A stretch of 64,000 nt of DNA from Diaphorobacter ruginosibacter (GTDB taxonomy: Bacteria > Pseudomonadota > Gammaproteobacteria > Burkholderiales > Burkholderiaceae_C), in contig NZ_CP060714.1 in NCBI RefSeq assembly GCF_014395975.1, positions 5,060,001-5,124,000 on the forward strand, read 5' to 3'. The first letter of the stretch is position 1, and each line of letters starts with the position of its first letter. Below, piece after piece: positions 44,503 through 53,355 of the stretch. Made by a program: the position numbers and the translations under genes. A model generated the notes under the pieces. That model made no database searches, was not told the DNA's origin, and saw only the letters and a program-made list of their open reading frames with translations.

Positions 44503-45669
44503 TCATGCCCGCGGGAAGCGCAGGATGAACCGCGTGCCGCCACGTGGCGACGGGATGGATCGCACCGTGCCGCCCTGCGACTCCGTGAGCGCACGCACGA
44601 TGGACAGGCCCAGCCCAGAGCCCTCGCGCTTGCGCTTGCCGGGCGCCATGGCAAAGCGCTGGAAGGGGTGGTTTCTGAGCTCCTGCGGCAGGCCGGGACC
44701 GGCATCGCTGATCCCGAGCTGCACCCAGGCTTCGCCGTTCTCGTCGATCAGCGACTGCACGTCCACGCCCAGCCACCGGCCCTGGACCGCATGCCGCATG
44801 GCGTTGCTCACCAGGTTGGCGATGATCTGCCGCATGCGGTCGGGATCGGCGCGTATGTCGCTCTCGGCCTCGTCCACGGGCAGCGTGAGCTCCAGTTCCA
44901 TGCCGGCCTGCTGCAGCTGCGGCTGCAGGTGCGACAGGGCCTCGCCCAGCAGTGCGCAGAGGCACAGCCGCTGCTTCTTCAGCGAGAGCTGGCCGGCCTC
45001 GGCGATGGACAGCGTGTGCAGGTCGTCCACGAGGCGCCCCAGGTGTTCTGCCTGCGCGAGCAGCGCGCGGAATTCCGCCTCATCGGCCACGATCACGCCG
45101 TCGCAGACGGCATGCAGGCGAGCCTTGAGCACGGTGAGCGGCGTGCGCAGCTCATGGGAGATGGAGGCTGCCGTGGCACGCCGCTCGGCCTCGAGTTCGT
45201 CGAGCGAGTCGATCATGTTGTTGAAGGTGTGCACGACTTCGCCCATCTCGCCATGCGCGCCGGTGGCAACGGCGCGCGCCGAGAAGTCGCCTTGTTCCAC
45301 GCGCTTGGCCACCTCGACGATGGAGGCGAGCGGGCGCGTCACGTAGCGCGACACCCAGAACCCGACGGTCAGCCCGAATGGCAGGCACACGATGAGGCCG
45401 ATGAGAAGCGACATCTGCTCGCCGAACAGCGTGTCTCCGCGCCAGTACTGGCCGTAGATCTGCATGGCGCGGGGGCTGTCTTCCAGATCGTTGGCGTTGA
45501 GTTCGTCGAGCTCCACGCGCACCTCGTCGGGCAGCGTCTTGTAGAACTGGTAGTACTGCACGCTCGAGAAGGCCCAGGCGCAAAAGGACAGCAGCGCGAT
45601 GGTGCTCAGGACCGTGCCGGCAATCCACAGCCCGAATCGGACCCAGATGCGGTTCAGCCGTCGGGCCAT
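44503..45669 (-). CDS. Sensor histidine kinase of a two-component system
   Basis: 388 residues. Two membrane helices (about residues 10-32 and 84-106) flank a short periplasmic domain, followed by HAMP (RPLASIVEVAKRVEQGDF), the phospho-acceptor box SHELRTPLT, N box NLVSNAMRHA, and ATP-binding boxes DAGPGLP and GSGLGLSIV. The start ATG at 45669 overlaps the response-regulator stop by 16 bp, showing coupling. It resembles BaeS/AdeS-type sensors. Facing an exporter operon across the divergent promoter region, it probably senses envelope stress or a transported compound (inference). Confidence 0.93.
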   Translation of the reverse strand: MARRLNRIWVRFGLWIAGTVLSTIALLSFCAWAFSSVQYYQFYKTLPDEVRVELDELNANDLEDSPRAMQIYGQYWRGDTLFGEQMSLLIGLIVCLPFGLTVGFWVSRYVTRPLASIVEVAKRVEQGDFSARAVATGAHGEMGEVVHTFNNMIDSLDELEAERRATAASISHELRTPLTVLKARLHAVCDGVIVADEAEFRALLAQAEHLGRLVDDLHTLSIAEAGQLSLKKQRLCLCALLGEALSHLQPQLQQAGMELELTLPVDEAESDIRADPDRMRQIIANLVSNAMRHAVQGRWLGVDVQSLIDENGEAWVQLGISDAGPGLPQELRNHPFQRFAMAPGKRKREGSGLGLSIVRALTESQGGTVRSIPSPRGGTRFILRFPRA

Positions 45670-46376
45670 AGGCGGTATCCGATGCCACGCACGGTGTCGA
45701 TCAGGTTCTCCTGACCGGCAAGCTGCAGCTTGCGGCGCAGCTTGGAGAGGTGCGAGTCGATCACGCGCTCCAGCGCGTCGCTCTCGGGCAGGCAGTGCTC
45801 GATCAGATGCAGGCGGGAAAAGCACCGGCGCGGCTGGGAGGCGAGCAGTGCCAGCAGGCGGAATTCGGTGAGTGTCAGCGGGAGCGGTTGGGCCTGGCCC
45901 TCTGCGTCGTAGACCACGGCGCTGTGGGCCTCGGAGTCGATTTCAAGCGCACCCACGCGGATCGGCGCGGCCATCGGCATGGGGCGGGCCTGGGTGCGCC
46001 GCAGCACGGCGCGCACGCGCGCCACCACCTCGGCCGGATTGAAGGGCTTGACGACATAGTCGTCGGCACCCAGGCGCAGCGCCACCAGCTTGTCCACATC
46101 GTCGGCCATGGCGGTGACCATGATCACCGGCGTCTGGCCCTGGTCGCGGATGGCGCGCAGCACGTCGATGCCGTCCATGCCGGGCAGGTGGATGTCGAGC
46201 AGCACCAGGTCGGGATGGAACTGGCGAAACGCCTGGACGGCCTCCGGGCCGTCATGCGCGGTCAGGGTGCGCAGGCCGTCGCGCTCCAGGTAGGCATGGA
46301 GGATGGTGGCGATGCCGGGCTCGTCCTCGACGACAAGGATCTGCGGGGCCGCTGGAGATGCGTGGTTCATGTTCAT
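45654..46376 (-). CDS. OmpR/PhoB-family response regulator
   Basis: 240 residues. Receiver domain with acidic pair at about 17-19, phospho-acceptor Asp near residue 61 (LVLLDIHLPGMDG), Thr in VTAMADD and Lys in VVKPFNPAE, followed by an OmpR-type winged helix (LTLTEFRLLALLASQPRRCFSRLHLIEH; IDSHLSKLRRKL). Two ATG codons lie 6 bp apart; 46376 is used. It is divergent from the exporter operon, and a run of four 7-bp repeats (46403-46430) lies just upstream, a candidate binding region. Confidence 0.92.
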   Translation of the reverse strand: MNMNHASPAAPQILVVEDEPGIATILHAYLERDGLRTLTAHDGPEAVQAFRQFHPDLVLLDIHLPGMDGIDVLRAIRDQGQTPVIMVTAMADDVDKLVALRLGADDYVVKPFNPAEVVARVRAVLRRTQARPMPMAAPIRVGALEIDSEAHSAVVYDAEGQAQPLPLTLTEFRLLALLASQPRRCFSRLHLIEHCLPESDALERVIDSHLSKLRRKLQLAGQENLIDTVRGIGYRLWPDG

Positions 46377-46402
46377 GACAGGCGGTCGGGGCAAGGCGCG
46401 AA

Positions 46403-46430
46403 TCGCACATCGCTCATCGCATATCGCACT
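46403..46430. promoter_or_regulatory. Four tandem TCGCAYW heptads between the regulator and exporter genes
   Basis: TCGCACA, TCGCTCA, TCGCATA and TCGCACT follow one another without gaps, 27 bp upstream of the response-regulator start and 170 bp before the exporter operon. OmpR-type regulators often bind direct repeats, though usually with 10-11 bp spacing; the 7-bp period could instead be a decayed microsatellite. The rest of the 221-bp region holds only the inverted repeat at 46520-46539. Confidence 0.5.
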
Positions 46431-46519
46431 GCAATGGCCGTGCGGACGTTCGCTCCCCCGGGCCATTATGAACGCGGGAGCCGGTTTGCACGCGTCTCCA
46501 TATTTCCTCCATCAATCGT

Positions 46520-46539
46520 CCAAGCTCGCGCAAGCTTGG
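46520..46539. promoter_or_regulatory. CCAAGCT-N6-AGCTTGG inverted repeat before the exporter operon
   Basis: Perfect 7-bp arms around CGCGCA, 58 bp upstream of the outer-membrane factor gene. Either an operator in the promoter region or a hairpin in the 5' leader. Confidence 0.45.
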
Positions 46540-46597
46540 GGCGCTCCAATGCCATCAACCCCCTGTGTTTTCGGCCTCTTTCTGCCGGCGCATCGAC

Positions 46598-48088
46598 ATG
46601 GGCGCGCGCCAGGCTGCCTTCTTCTCCAGAGTGAAAATCGCCTCTTCGTTTTGTATCGTGACGAGTCTCGGCCTGACGGCACTGCTGGCGGGGTGCGCGA
46701 ACGTGCCCGCGCCGGAACTCGACCGTTCCGTCCCGGCCGCCTGGATCGAGCAGGGAGGCCGTGCCCCTGCACCGGGCGGCGACGATGTCACACCACAGAA
46801 TGCACAGCGCGCGGCACAACTTACCGCGGCCGACCTGCAGACCTGGTGGAAGCGCTGGAAGGATCCGGAGCTCGACGCGCTGGTGGACCGTGCCCTGGCG
46901 CAGAACCTCGATCTTGCGCAGGCCATGGGAAGGCTCCGGCAGCAGCGCAGGCTGATGGGTGTCGCCGAGGCCAGCTTCCAGCCCGAAGTGAGCGGTGGCG
47001 TGCGCACCCTGCAGGACGTGGCCGCCGTTGATTCGTACTTCCATGCCAGCATCGACGTCACCTGGGACCTGGGCCTGTTCGGCGCGCGCGAGGCCACACG
47101 CGCCGCGGCACGCGGCGAGCTGCTGAGCGCAGAGGCACAGTGGCGGGGCGCGCGCATCAATCTGGTGGCCGATACCGTGCGCCGCTATCTCGACATCCGC
47201 ATCGCGCAGCACCAGCGGGTCCTGCTGCGCGAGCGCATCGGACTCGAGCAGCGTGCGGTGCGGCTGAGCGAAGTGCGGCTTGCGCAACAGATCGACGGCG
47301 CGGACGCTGTGCACCAGGCACGCATGCAGTTGCAGCAAAGCCGCGGCCAGCTCATCGACATCACGGAGCAGCAGCGCCGCGCCGCGCACGCGCTCGCCGT
47401 GCTGCTGGGCCAGCCGTCACCCGATCCCGCATGGCTGTCCGAGAGTGCCGATGCCCGCCTGCCCGATCCGCAGCACTTCGAGCTGCAGGTGCTGCCCGCC
47501 GACCTGTTGCGCACGCGGCCCGACATCGAGACGGCCGAGGCGGCCGTGCAGCGGGCCGCGGGGACGCTCGGGCTGTCGCGCTCGGCCCTGTACCCGCGCT
47601 TCCAGCTCACGGGCTCGCTGCTGTATTCCTACAACCTCACGCGCAACCGGCGCACCACGTTCGACCAGATGCCGCTCATCGGGCCGGCGATCGACATTCC
47701 GCTGTTCGACTGGAGTCGCAGGCGCTCGCAGGCGGATGCCGACGAGGCGGCCCTGCAGGTGGCGGTCGCGGCCTACCGCCAGAGCATCCTGGAAGGCATT
47801 GCCGATGTGGAGGGCGCGCTGACGGGCCTGAACGCGCAGCGCGAGCGCATGGCCGCCCTGCGGGAGGCCGAGGCGCTGATCCAGGCGCGCGACGGGCAAC
47901 TGGCGCGGCGCCAGCAGCTGGGCCTGTCGAGCGACCATGCGCGGCTGGCCGAACAGCGCGCCCGGCTGTCCAATCTCGCCGACCAGAACGTGGCCCGTGG
48001 CGCGCAGGCGCTGTCGTACGTCGCGCTGTTCAAGGCGCTGGGCGGTGCGCCCTTGCCGGCGGAGTCCGGCGAGGGGGCTATGCCGTGA
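46598..48088 (+). CDS. Outer-membrane efflux lipoprotein (NodT/OprM family)
   Basis: 496 residues. The signal peptide ends in the lipobox LLAGC (Cys about residue 34), so the mature protein is lipid-anchored. The OEP repeats follow: LVDRALAQNLDLAQAMGRLRQQR, LLRTRPDIETAEAAVQRAAG and the second-repeat region of similar form. Such trimers form TolC-like channels for efflux pumps. The ATG at 46598 gives a complete signal peptide; GTG at 46631 is an alternative giving a shorter one. It overlaps the permease gene (GTGA), starting a four-gene exporter operon. Confidence 0.9.
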   Translation: MGARQAAFFSRVKIASSFCIVTSLGLTALLAGCANVPAPELDRSVPAAWIEQGGRAPAPGGDDVTPQNAQRAAQLTAADLQTWWKRWKDPELDALVDRALAQNLDLAQAMGRLRQQRRLMGVAEASFQPEVSGGVRTLQDVAAVDSYFHASIDVTWDLGLFGAREATRAAARGELLSAEAQWRGARINLVADTVRRYLDIRIAQHQRVLLRERIGLEQRAVRLSEVRLAQQIDGADAVHQARMQLQQSRGQLIDITEQQRRAAHALAVLLGQPSPDPAWLSESADARLPDPQHFELQVLPADLLRTRPDIETAEAAVQRAAGTLGLSRSALYPRFQLTGSLLYSYNLTRNRRTTFDQMPLIGPAIDIPLFDWSRRRSQADADEAALQVAVAAYRQSILEGIADVEGALTGLNAQRERMAALREAEALIQARDGQLARRQQLGLSSDHARLAEQRARLSNLADQNVARGAQALSYVALFKALGGAPLPAESGEGAMP

Positions 48089-49230
48089 TCGCACTCGCAC
48101 GCAAGACACTGGCCTACGAATGGCGCCGTTTCGTGCCGTCGGTGTTCGCTGTCGGATTCGCGGGCGTGCTGCTGGTAATGCAGGCGGCGCTGGTGCTGGG
48201 CATCTTCAGCACGGCGGCCATCTACGTGAGCGCCACGTCGGCCGACCTGTGGATCGGCTACCCCGGAACGCAGAGCGTGAATTTCGGCCGCAACATCGGG
48301 CCGGACGTGGAAATGCGCCTGCGCATGGACGCGGACATCGCCGCCGTGGAGCCCTACGTGTGGGTCGATGGCGACTGGCGCGCCAGGAGCGCGGTCGCGC
48401 AGGCCGTGGGCGGGGTGTCGATCTATCTGTCGGGCATTTCCACCGCCTCCGACGCGATGATGTTCGACCGTGTGCTCGCTCCCTGGCAGCGCCGGCTGCT
48501 GCGCGAGCCGGGGGCGGTGATCGTCGACCGTGCGGATCTGCCCACGCTCGCATCGGCCGAAGGCGGTGCGGCCTGGATCAACAACCATCCCGTGCGCATC
48601 GTCGCGGCGGTGGACGGCCTGCGCGGCCTGGGTGGCGTGAACGTGATCGCTTCGCTGGAGAGCGCGCGCGAAATTTCCGAGCAATCCGCCAGCCACGGCA
48701 GCACCTACCTCGTCGCACGCGTGCGCAAGGGGGCCGACGTGGAGGCCGTGGGTGCACGCCTCAATCGCGGCGGCGCGAGCTTCGGCCCGCACGAGGCGTG
48801 GACTGCGCAGGCCTTCGCGCACCGCTCGCAGCTCTACTGGATGTTCGACACGGGCGCGGGCGCGGGGGTGCTGTTCATGGCCATCGTCGTGTGTCTCGTG
48901 GGGGCCGTGGTCACCAGCCAGTCGCTGAAGACGGTCGTGACCGGATCGGCGCGCGAGTATGCCGTGCTCAATGCCCTGGGCGTGAGCCGGGGTGCGCTGG
49001 GCCGGGTGGTTGTCGAGCAGGCGCTCTGGATCGGTGGGTTGGGTCTGCTGCTGGCCGCGCTGGCCAGCCTGGGGCTGATGTCGGTGGCGCGCGTATACCG
49101 CGTGCCGGTGGCGCTCAACGGGCAGGCCATGCTGGGCTGCGCGGTGCTGATCGCCGTGCTCGCGCTGCTCTCGGGCATCGGCGCAATGCGCGGCCTGCTG
49201 CGGGCCGATCCGGCCACGCTGCTGAGGTGA
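48085..49230 (+). CDS. ABC exporter permease, FtsX/MacB-DevC type
   Basis: 381 residues starting at a GTG that overlaps the preceding stop. One N-terminal membrane helix (VFAVGFAGVLLVMQAALVLGI), a large periplasmic domain of about 220 residues, then three C-terminal helices (GVLFMAIVVCLVGAVV, LWIGGLGLLLAALASLGLM, LGCAVLIAVLALLSGI) give the four-helix FtsX topology. This matches DevC/LolC-type exporters that work with an ATPase and a periplasmic adaptor, moving lipids, lipoproteins or drugs from the periplasmic face of the inner membrane. Confidence 0.88.
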   Translation: MIALARKTLAYEWRRFVPSVFAVGFAGVLLVMQAALVLGIFSTAAIYVSATSADLWIGYPGTQSVNFGRNIGPDVEMRLRMDADIAAVEPYVWVDGDWRARSAVAQAVGGVSIYLSGISTASDAMMFDRVLAPWQRRLLREPGAVIVDRADLPTLASAEGGAAWINNHPVRIVAAVDGLRGLGGVNVIASLESAREISEQSASHGSTYLVARVRKGADVEAVGARLNRGGASFGPHEAWTAQAFAHRSQLYWMFDTGAGAGVLFMAIVVCLVGAVVTSQSLKTVVTGSAREYAVLNALGVSRGALGRVVVEQALWIGGLGLLLAALASLGLMSVARVYRVPVALNGQAMLGCAVLIAVLALLSGIGAMRGLLRADPATLLR

Positions 49231-49237
49231 TCGCGGC

Positions 49238-50017
49238 ATGAACATGACGATGGAGCCATCTGTGGCGGTCGCTCTTCCGGAACGGGACGCTTCCGCCCGG
49301 CCCAGCCTGCAGGCGATGGAGCTCACGAAATCCTACCTCTCGGGCGTGGTGCGCGTGCAGGTGCTGCAAGGCCTCAGCGTGGCGCTGTACGCGGGCGAGC
49401 TGTCGCTGATCTCAGGCCCCTCGGGCTGCGGCAAGAGCACGCTGCTGTCGCTGATGTCGGGCCTGCTCACGCCCGACCGTGGCAAGGCCTTTGCACTGGG
49501 AGAAGACCTGGGGCGCATGAGCGTGCGTGAACTCGAGCGCTTTCGCCTCGCCCATACCGGCTTCGTGTTCCAGGGCTTCAACCTGTTTCCCGCCCTGACG
49601 GCGCTGGAGCAGGTACAGCTGCCGCTCGGCTACATGGGCATCCGCGCGTCGGAGACGCAGCGGCGTGCGCAGCAGGCGCTGGACGAGGTCGGCCTGTCGC
49701 ATCGTGCGCACATGCGGCCGGCCGAGCTCTCAGGAGGTGAAAAGCAGCGCGTGGCGATCGCCCGCGCGATGGCCAAGCAGCCGCAACTGCTGTTCGCCGA
49801 CGAACCCACCAGCGCGCTGGATGCCGAGAGCGGCCAGCGCGTGATCGACATCCTGCACCGCGCGGCGCGCGCGCATGGCACGACGGTGCTGTGCGTGAGC
49901 CATGACCCGCGCCTGGTGCGTCACGCGGACCGCGTGCTCGGCATGGAGGACGGGGCCATCCGCAGCGACTGGCGCCAGAACTCGCCGCTCGAGAGCGCTC
50001 AAGGAAACGACTCATGA
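49238..50017 (+). CDS. ABC exporter ATP-binding protein, MacB/LolD/DevA type
   Basis: 259 residues. Walker A GPSGCGKST, Q-loop FVFQGFNLFPALT, signature LSGGEKQRVAIARA, Walker B LLFADEPTSALD and switch His in VSHDPRLV. The FQ-FNL-P-LTA-EN/Q pattern is that of the MacB-LolD-FtsE group. It is separated by 7 bp from the permease and overlaps the adaptor gene by 4 bp. About 25 extra residues precede the domain. Confidence 0.93.
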   Translation: MNMTMEPSVAVALPERDASARPSLQAMELTKSYLSGVVRVQVLQGLSVALYAGELSLISGPSGCGKSTLLSLMSGLLTPDRGKAFALGEDLGRMSVRELERFRLAHTGFVFQGFNLFPALTALEQVQLPLGYMGIRASETQRRAQQALDEVGLSHRAHMRPAELSGGEKQRVAIARAMAKQPQLLFADEPTSALDAESGQRVIDILHRAARAHGTTVLCVSHDPRLVRHADRVLGMEDGAIRSDWRQNSPLESAQGNDS

Positions 50018-50949
50018 AACCAACCCCGCGTCTGTCATCGGCCGGCTTTGCAGGGGCTGCCCTGGCTGCTGTGCTGCTGGCCGGCTGTTCGCCATCGGGC
50101 GGCGACGCCTTGTCCTCGCCCGCCCATGCCGCCGTCGCGGCCCCGGCCCAGAGCGGCCCGGCTGCCGTTGCGCGCGGCAAGATCGAAGTGGACGGAGGCC
50201 TGCTCGAACTGGGCCCCGGCGTCGAAGGTACCGTGCAGCAGTTGCCGGTCAAGGAGGGCCAGAGTGTGCAGCGCGGCCAGCTGCTGCTGCGCATGGCGGA
50301 CGATGCCTCGCGCGCCGACCTGTCCGTGGCTGAGTCGGAGTGGCGGCTTGCCCAGGTGCGCCAGAAGGCCAAGGCGGCCCGGCTGCCGCAGCTCAAGGCC
50401 ATGCTCGCGCGCTGGCAGACGGCGGCGCGCGAAGGCGCGGCCGATGCGCACAGCGTGGAGGAGGCCGCGCAGCAGCTGCGCGATGCGCAGTCCGAGGCCG
50501 AGGTGGCACAGGCCGAGGTACAGGTGGCACAGGCCAAGGTGGAGCAGCTGCGTGCCCTGCGCAAGCGCCTCGAGGTGCATGCCCCGGAGGGCGGAACCAT
50601 CGTGCGCGTGCGCACCCATGTGGGCAGCCAGGCCGCACCGGCGCATCCGGTGATCATCTTGCTGCCGGGCAGGCCGCTCGTCGTGCGGGCGGAGCTCAAC
50701 GAAAGCTTTGCCAACGCCGTGCGCGAGGGCATGCGTGCGACCGTGGTGTTCGACGGCGATGCGGGCGGCTCCGTGCCAGCCCTGCCGCAGGCGAAGGTGC
50801 TGCGCATCAGCCCGGTCTTCGGCGCTGCGCACCTGCAGGACGACGTGCAGCGCGGCCCCGTGCGCGTCATCGAATGCGTGCTGGCCTTCGACCAGCCGCC
50901 GGCCGGAGCCCGCGTGGGCCAGAACGTGAGGGTGACCTTCCATGAATGA
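50014..50949 (+). CDS. Membrane-fusion protein (HlyD/DevB type), lipoprotein
   Basis: 311 residues. Lipoprotein signal peptide with lipobox LLAGC, a biotinyl-lipoyl half (GTVQQLPVKEGQSVQRGQLLLRM), a long alpha-helical hairpin (about residues 95-185, Ala/Gln-rich), then the second lipoyl half (LEVHAPEGGTIVRVRTHVGS) and a beta-barrel. The adaptor would link the ATP-driven permease to the outer-membrane channel. Together the four genes form a complete tripartite exporter. It overlaps the HAD phosphatase gene by 8 bp, tying the exporter to the metabolic genes downstream. Confidence 0.9.
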   Translation: MKPTPRLSSAGFAGAALAAVLLAGCSPSGGDALSSPAHAAVAAPAQSGPAAVARGKIEVDGGLLELGPGVEGTVQQLPVKEGQSVQRGQLLLRMADDASRADLSVAESEWRLAQVRQKAKAARLPQLKAMLARWQTAAREGAADAHSVEEAAQQLRDAQSEAEVAQAEVQVAQAKVEQLRALRKRLEVHAPEGGTIVRVRTHVGSQAAPAHPVIILLPGRPLVVRAELNESFANAVREGMRATVVFDGDAGGSVPALPQAKVLRISPVFGAAHLQDDVQRGPVRVIECVLAFDQPPAGARVGQNVRVTFHE

Positions 50950-51640
50950 CCGAATTGAATTTCTTGCCGCGCACACCGGCTGGATGGTGCAGTCCGACTT
51001 TGACGGCACCATCAGCGTGCTCGACGTCACCGACACGCTGCTCACGCGCTTCGGCATGCCCGGTTGGGTGGAGCTCGAGGAGCAATGGGAGCGCGGCGAG
51101 ATCGGTTCGCGCGAATGCATGAAGGGACAGGTGGCGTTGCTCGACATGAGCGAGGACGAGCTGCGCGCGCACCTGGACACCATCGAGATCGATCCCGGCT
51201 TTGCGGGCTTCGTCGACACCGCGCGTGCCCACGGCATCCAGGTGCAGGTGGTGAGCGACGGCATCGGCTATGCGATCCGCCATGTACTGCAGCGCCACGG
51301 CCTGGGGCATCTCGATGTGGTCGCCAATCGACTCGTGCAGGTGGACGGGCGCCGCTGGCGCCTCGAATCCCCCTGGGCCAGCGCACGCTGCCAGCGCGCC
51401 AGCGGCAATTGCAAGTGCGAGCGGCTGGCCGAGCAGCAGGGGCTGCATGGACGCGTGCTTTACGTGGGCGACAGCACCTCGGACTTCTGCGTCTCGCACA
51501 AGGCCGACTTCGTGCTCGCGAAGTACAAGCTGATCGCGCATTGCGAGCAGCACGGCATTGCGCACGCTCCATTCGAGACCTTCGTCGAGGCCACGGGCCT
51601 GCTCGAAAAGGTGGCCCTGGGGCTGGAGGTTCTGGCATGA
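50942..51640 (+). CDS. HAD-superfamily IB phosphatase, MtnX/SerB-like
   Basis: 232 residues. The first HAD motif is DFDGTISVLDVTD (nucleophile and general-base Asp), motif II the Ser of VVSDGIG, and the last motif YVGDSTSDF (paired acidic residues). The cap lies between motifs I and II, as in type I HAD phosphatases such as MtnX and phosphoserine phosphatase. No methionine-salvage genes are nearby. Overlap with the adaptor gene upstream and the hydrolase downstream suggests dephosphorylation of a sugar- or lipid-linked intermediate (inference). Confidence 0.85.
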   Translation: MNDRIEFLAAHTGWMVQSDFDGTISVLDVTDTLLTRFGMPGWVELEEQWERGEIGSRECMKGQVALLDMSEDELRAHLDTIEIDPGFAGFVDTARAHGIQVQVVSDGIGYAIRHVLQRHGLGHLDVVANRLVQVDGRRWRLESPWASARCQRASGNCKCERLAEQQGLHGRVLYVGDSTSDFCVSHKADFVLAKYKLIAHCEQHGIAHAPFETFVEATGLLEKVALGLEVLA

Positions 51641-52563
51641 ACGCCGCCGACGGTTTCCACGCAATGCAGCAGCAAAGCGACGAACATGCCGCGCTGTCTG
51701 CGCTTTGCCTCACGGACAATGAGTTCGTGATGCCCGGCTCCGGTCCTGCAGCGCGTACCGGCGTGCTGCTGGTGCATGGCCTCACAGGGACGCCGGCGGA
51801 GATGCGCGTACTGGGCAAGGGGCTTAATCGCCAGGGCTTCACGGTGTATGCGGTGCAGCTTGCCGGCCATTGCGGCAGCATGGATGATCTGGTGGGAACG
51901 CGCTGGCAGGACTGGCTCGCGAGCGTTGAGTCGGCACTGGAGCGATTCTCGGCCCATGTCGATCGGGTTGTGGTCGGCGGCCTGTCGATGGGCGCGTTGC
52001 TCTCGCTCGCGGTTGCCGAGAAGCGCGCCGACAAGGTGGCCGGCGTGTGTGCCCTGTCCACCACCTTCCGCTACGACGGATGGAGCATTCCAGGCTACAC
52101 CAGGCTCGCGTTCCTGCTGCCGCTGTTCCGCTGGCTCGGCATCGGTCGCAAGAGCGTGTTCATGGAGGCGCCGCCCTACGGCATCAAGGACGAAGCGCTG
52201 CGCGCACGCATCGCCCTGCAGATGCACAGCGGCGACAGCGCGGCGGCCGGGCTGCCGGGCAATCCATGGTGGTCCATCATCGAACTGCGTGCGCTCTCGG
52301 CGCACGTGCAGTCGCACCTGGGGGATGTGCGGGCCCCGTGCCTGGTGATCCATGCGAACGAAGACGACATCTCCTCGGTCTCCAATGCGTACGACATCGC
52401 GCGCGGCGCGGTCAACGCCCAGGTGGAACTGGTGCTGCTGGACAACTGTTATCACATGATCACCATCGACCGCGAGCGCCGTACCGTCATCGCGCGCATC
52501 AACGATTTCCTCGCGCGCATTGCCTCGGTGCATGCATCGGAGCCGCCAAGCCATGGGCAGTGA
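51637..52563 (+). CDS. Alpha/beta hydrolase, carboxylesterase/monoacylglycerol lipase-like
   Basis: 308 residues. VLLVHGLTGTPAEM supplies the oxyanion loop, GGLSMGALLSL the nucleophile Ser, VIHANEDDISS the Asp and NCYHMITID the His, as in Est30-type carboxylesterases acting on short or medium acyl esters. It overlaps the HAD stop (ATGA) and the next gene by 11 bp. In this operon an acyl-ester hydrolysis or acyl transfer on a lipid product is plausible. Confidence 0.88.
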   Translation: MNAADGFHAMQQQSDEHAALSALCLTDNEFVMPGSGPAARTGVLLVHGLTGTPAEMRVLGKGLNRQGFTVYAVQLAGHCGSMDDLVGTRWQDWLASVESALERFSAHVDRVVVGGLSMGALLSLAVAEKRADKVAGVCALSTTFRYDGWSIPGYTRLAFLLPLFRWLGIGRKSVFMEAPPYGIKDEALRARIALQMHSGDSAAAGLPGNPWWSIIELRALSAHVQSHLGDVRAPCLVIHANEDDISSVSNAYDIARGAVNAQVELVLLDNCYHMITIDRERRTVIARINDFLARIASVHASEPPSHGQ

Positions 52564-52927
52564 GCTCTCGCCGCTGGTCATCACGCTGTGGGTGCTCAAC
52601 ATTCTGGTGGACAGCGGCGGGCAGCTTGCCTTCAAGGCCGCTGCGAGCCAGCCGCCGCATGAGCTTGACGGTGTGGCGCGCTGGCGCTTCATGCTCGGCA
52701 AGCCATGGCTGTGGATCGGCATGGGCTGCTACGTGGCGGAGTTCGTGTTCTGGCTCGCGTTCCTGTCGCTCGTACCGTTGTCCGACGGCGTGCTGCTGGG
52801 CTCCATCAACATCGTGGCGATCATGATCGCGGGCCGCATCCTGTTCAAGGAACGGCTTGCGCCGCTGCGCGTCGCGGGCATCTTGCTGGTCTCCATCGGT
52901 GTTGCCGTCGTGGGGCTCGCGGGATGA
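52553..52927 (+). CDS. Small EamA/SMR-like transporter subunit 1 (ArnE/F-like)
   Basis: 124 residues with four predicted membrane helices, including LVITLWVLNILVDSGGQLAFKAA and the typical C-terminal LFKERLAPLRVAGILLVSIGVAVVGLA of small EamA proteins. The ATG at 52553 overlaps the hydrolase end. Half-size transporters of this kind work as dimers; ArnE/ArnF flip undecaprenyl-linked aminosugars. A second such gene follows at once, suggesting a heterodimer. Confidence 0.85.
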   Translation: MGSELSPLVITLWVLNILVDSGGQLAFKAAASQPPHELDGVARWRFMLGKPWLWIGMGCYVAEFVFWLAFLSLVPLSDGVLLGSINIVAIMIAGRILFKERLAPLRVAGILLVSIGVAVVGLAG

Positions 52928-53355
52928 GCAGGCGCTTCTACCTCATCGGTTTCCTGGTGCTCATGGCGTTCGACACGCTGGCCCAGCTCAGCTTCAAGCA
53001 GGCCGGCAATGCGGCGTTGCCGCTGGAGCTCTCGCCCGCATGGCTGGCGCGCGTGTTCGGCCAGCCCTGGATCTACGGCGCCTTCGTCGGCTATATCGGG
53101 GCGTTCTTTACGTGGATGAGCCTGCTCAAACGCGCGCCCATCGGCCCGGCGTTCGCGGCCTCGCACCTGGAGATCATCTCGGTGCTCGCGTTGTCGCACT
53201 ATCTCTTCGGCGAGGACATCGGCTGGCCGCAGATCGTGGGCTGCCTGTTCATCATCGCGGGCATCATCTGCCTGGCGCTCAGCGAGACCGAAGAGCCGGG
53301 TGAAGAGCACCCCAGCGGCACGGCCGGTGCCGCGCGCATCGTCGACAATGCGTGA
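52924..53355 (+). CDS. Small EamA/SMR-like transporter subunit 2 (ArnE/F-like)
   Basis: 143 residues, four membrane helices (FYLIGFLVLMAFDTLAQLSF, YGAFVGYIGAFFTWMSLL, AASHLEIISVLALSHYLF and IVGCLFIIAGIICLAL) plus a polar tail. It overlaps the first subunit by ATGA and abuts the aminotransferase gene. LAQLSFKQAGN parallels GGQLAFKAAAS in subunit 1, supporting an ancient duplication. Likely flips a lipid-linked intermediate across the inner membrane (inference from ArnE/F). Confidence 0.85.
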   Translation: MSRRFYLIGFLVLMAFDTLAQLSFKQAGNAALPLELSPAWLARVFGQPWIYGAFVGYIGAFFTWMSLLKRAPIGPAFAASHLEIISVLALSHYLFGEDIGWPQIVGCLFIIAGIICLALSETEEPGEEHPSGTAGAARIVDNA

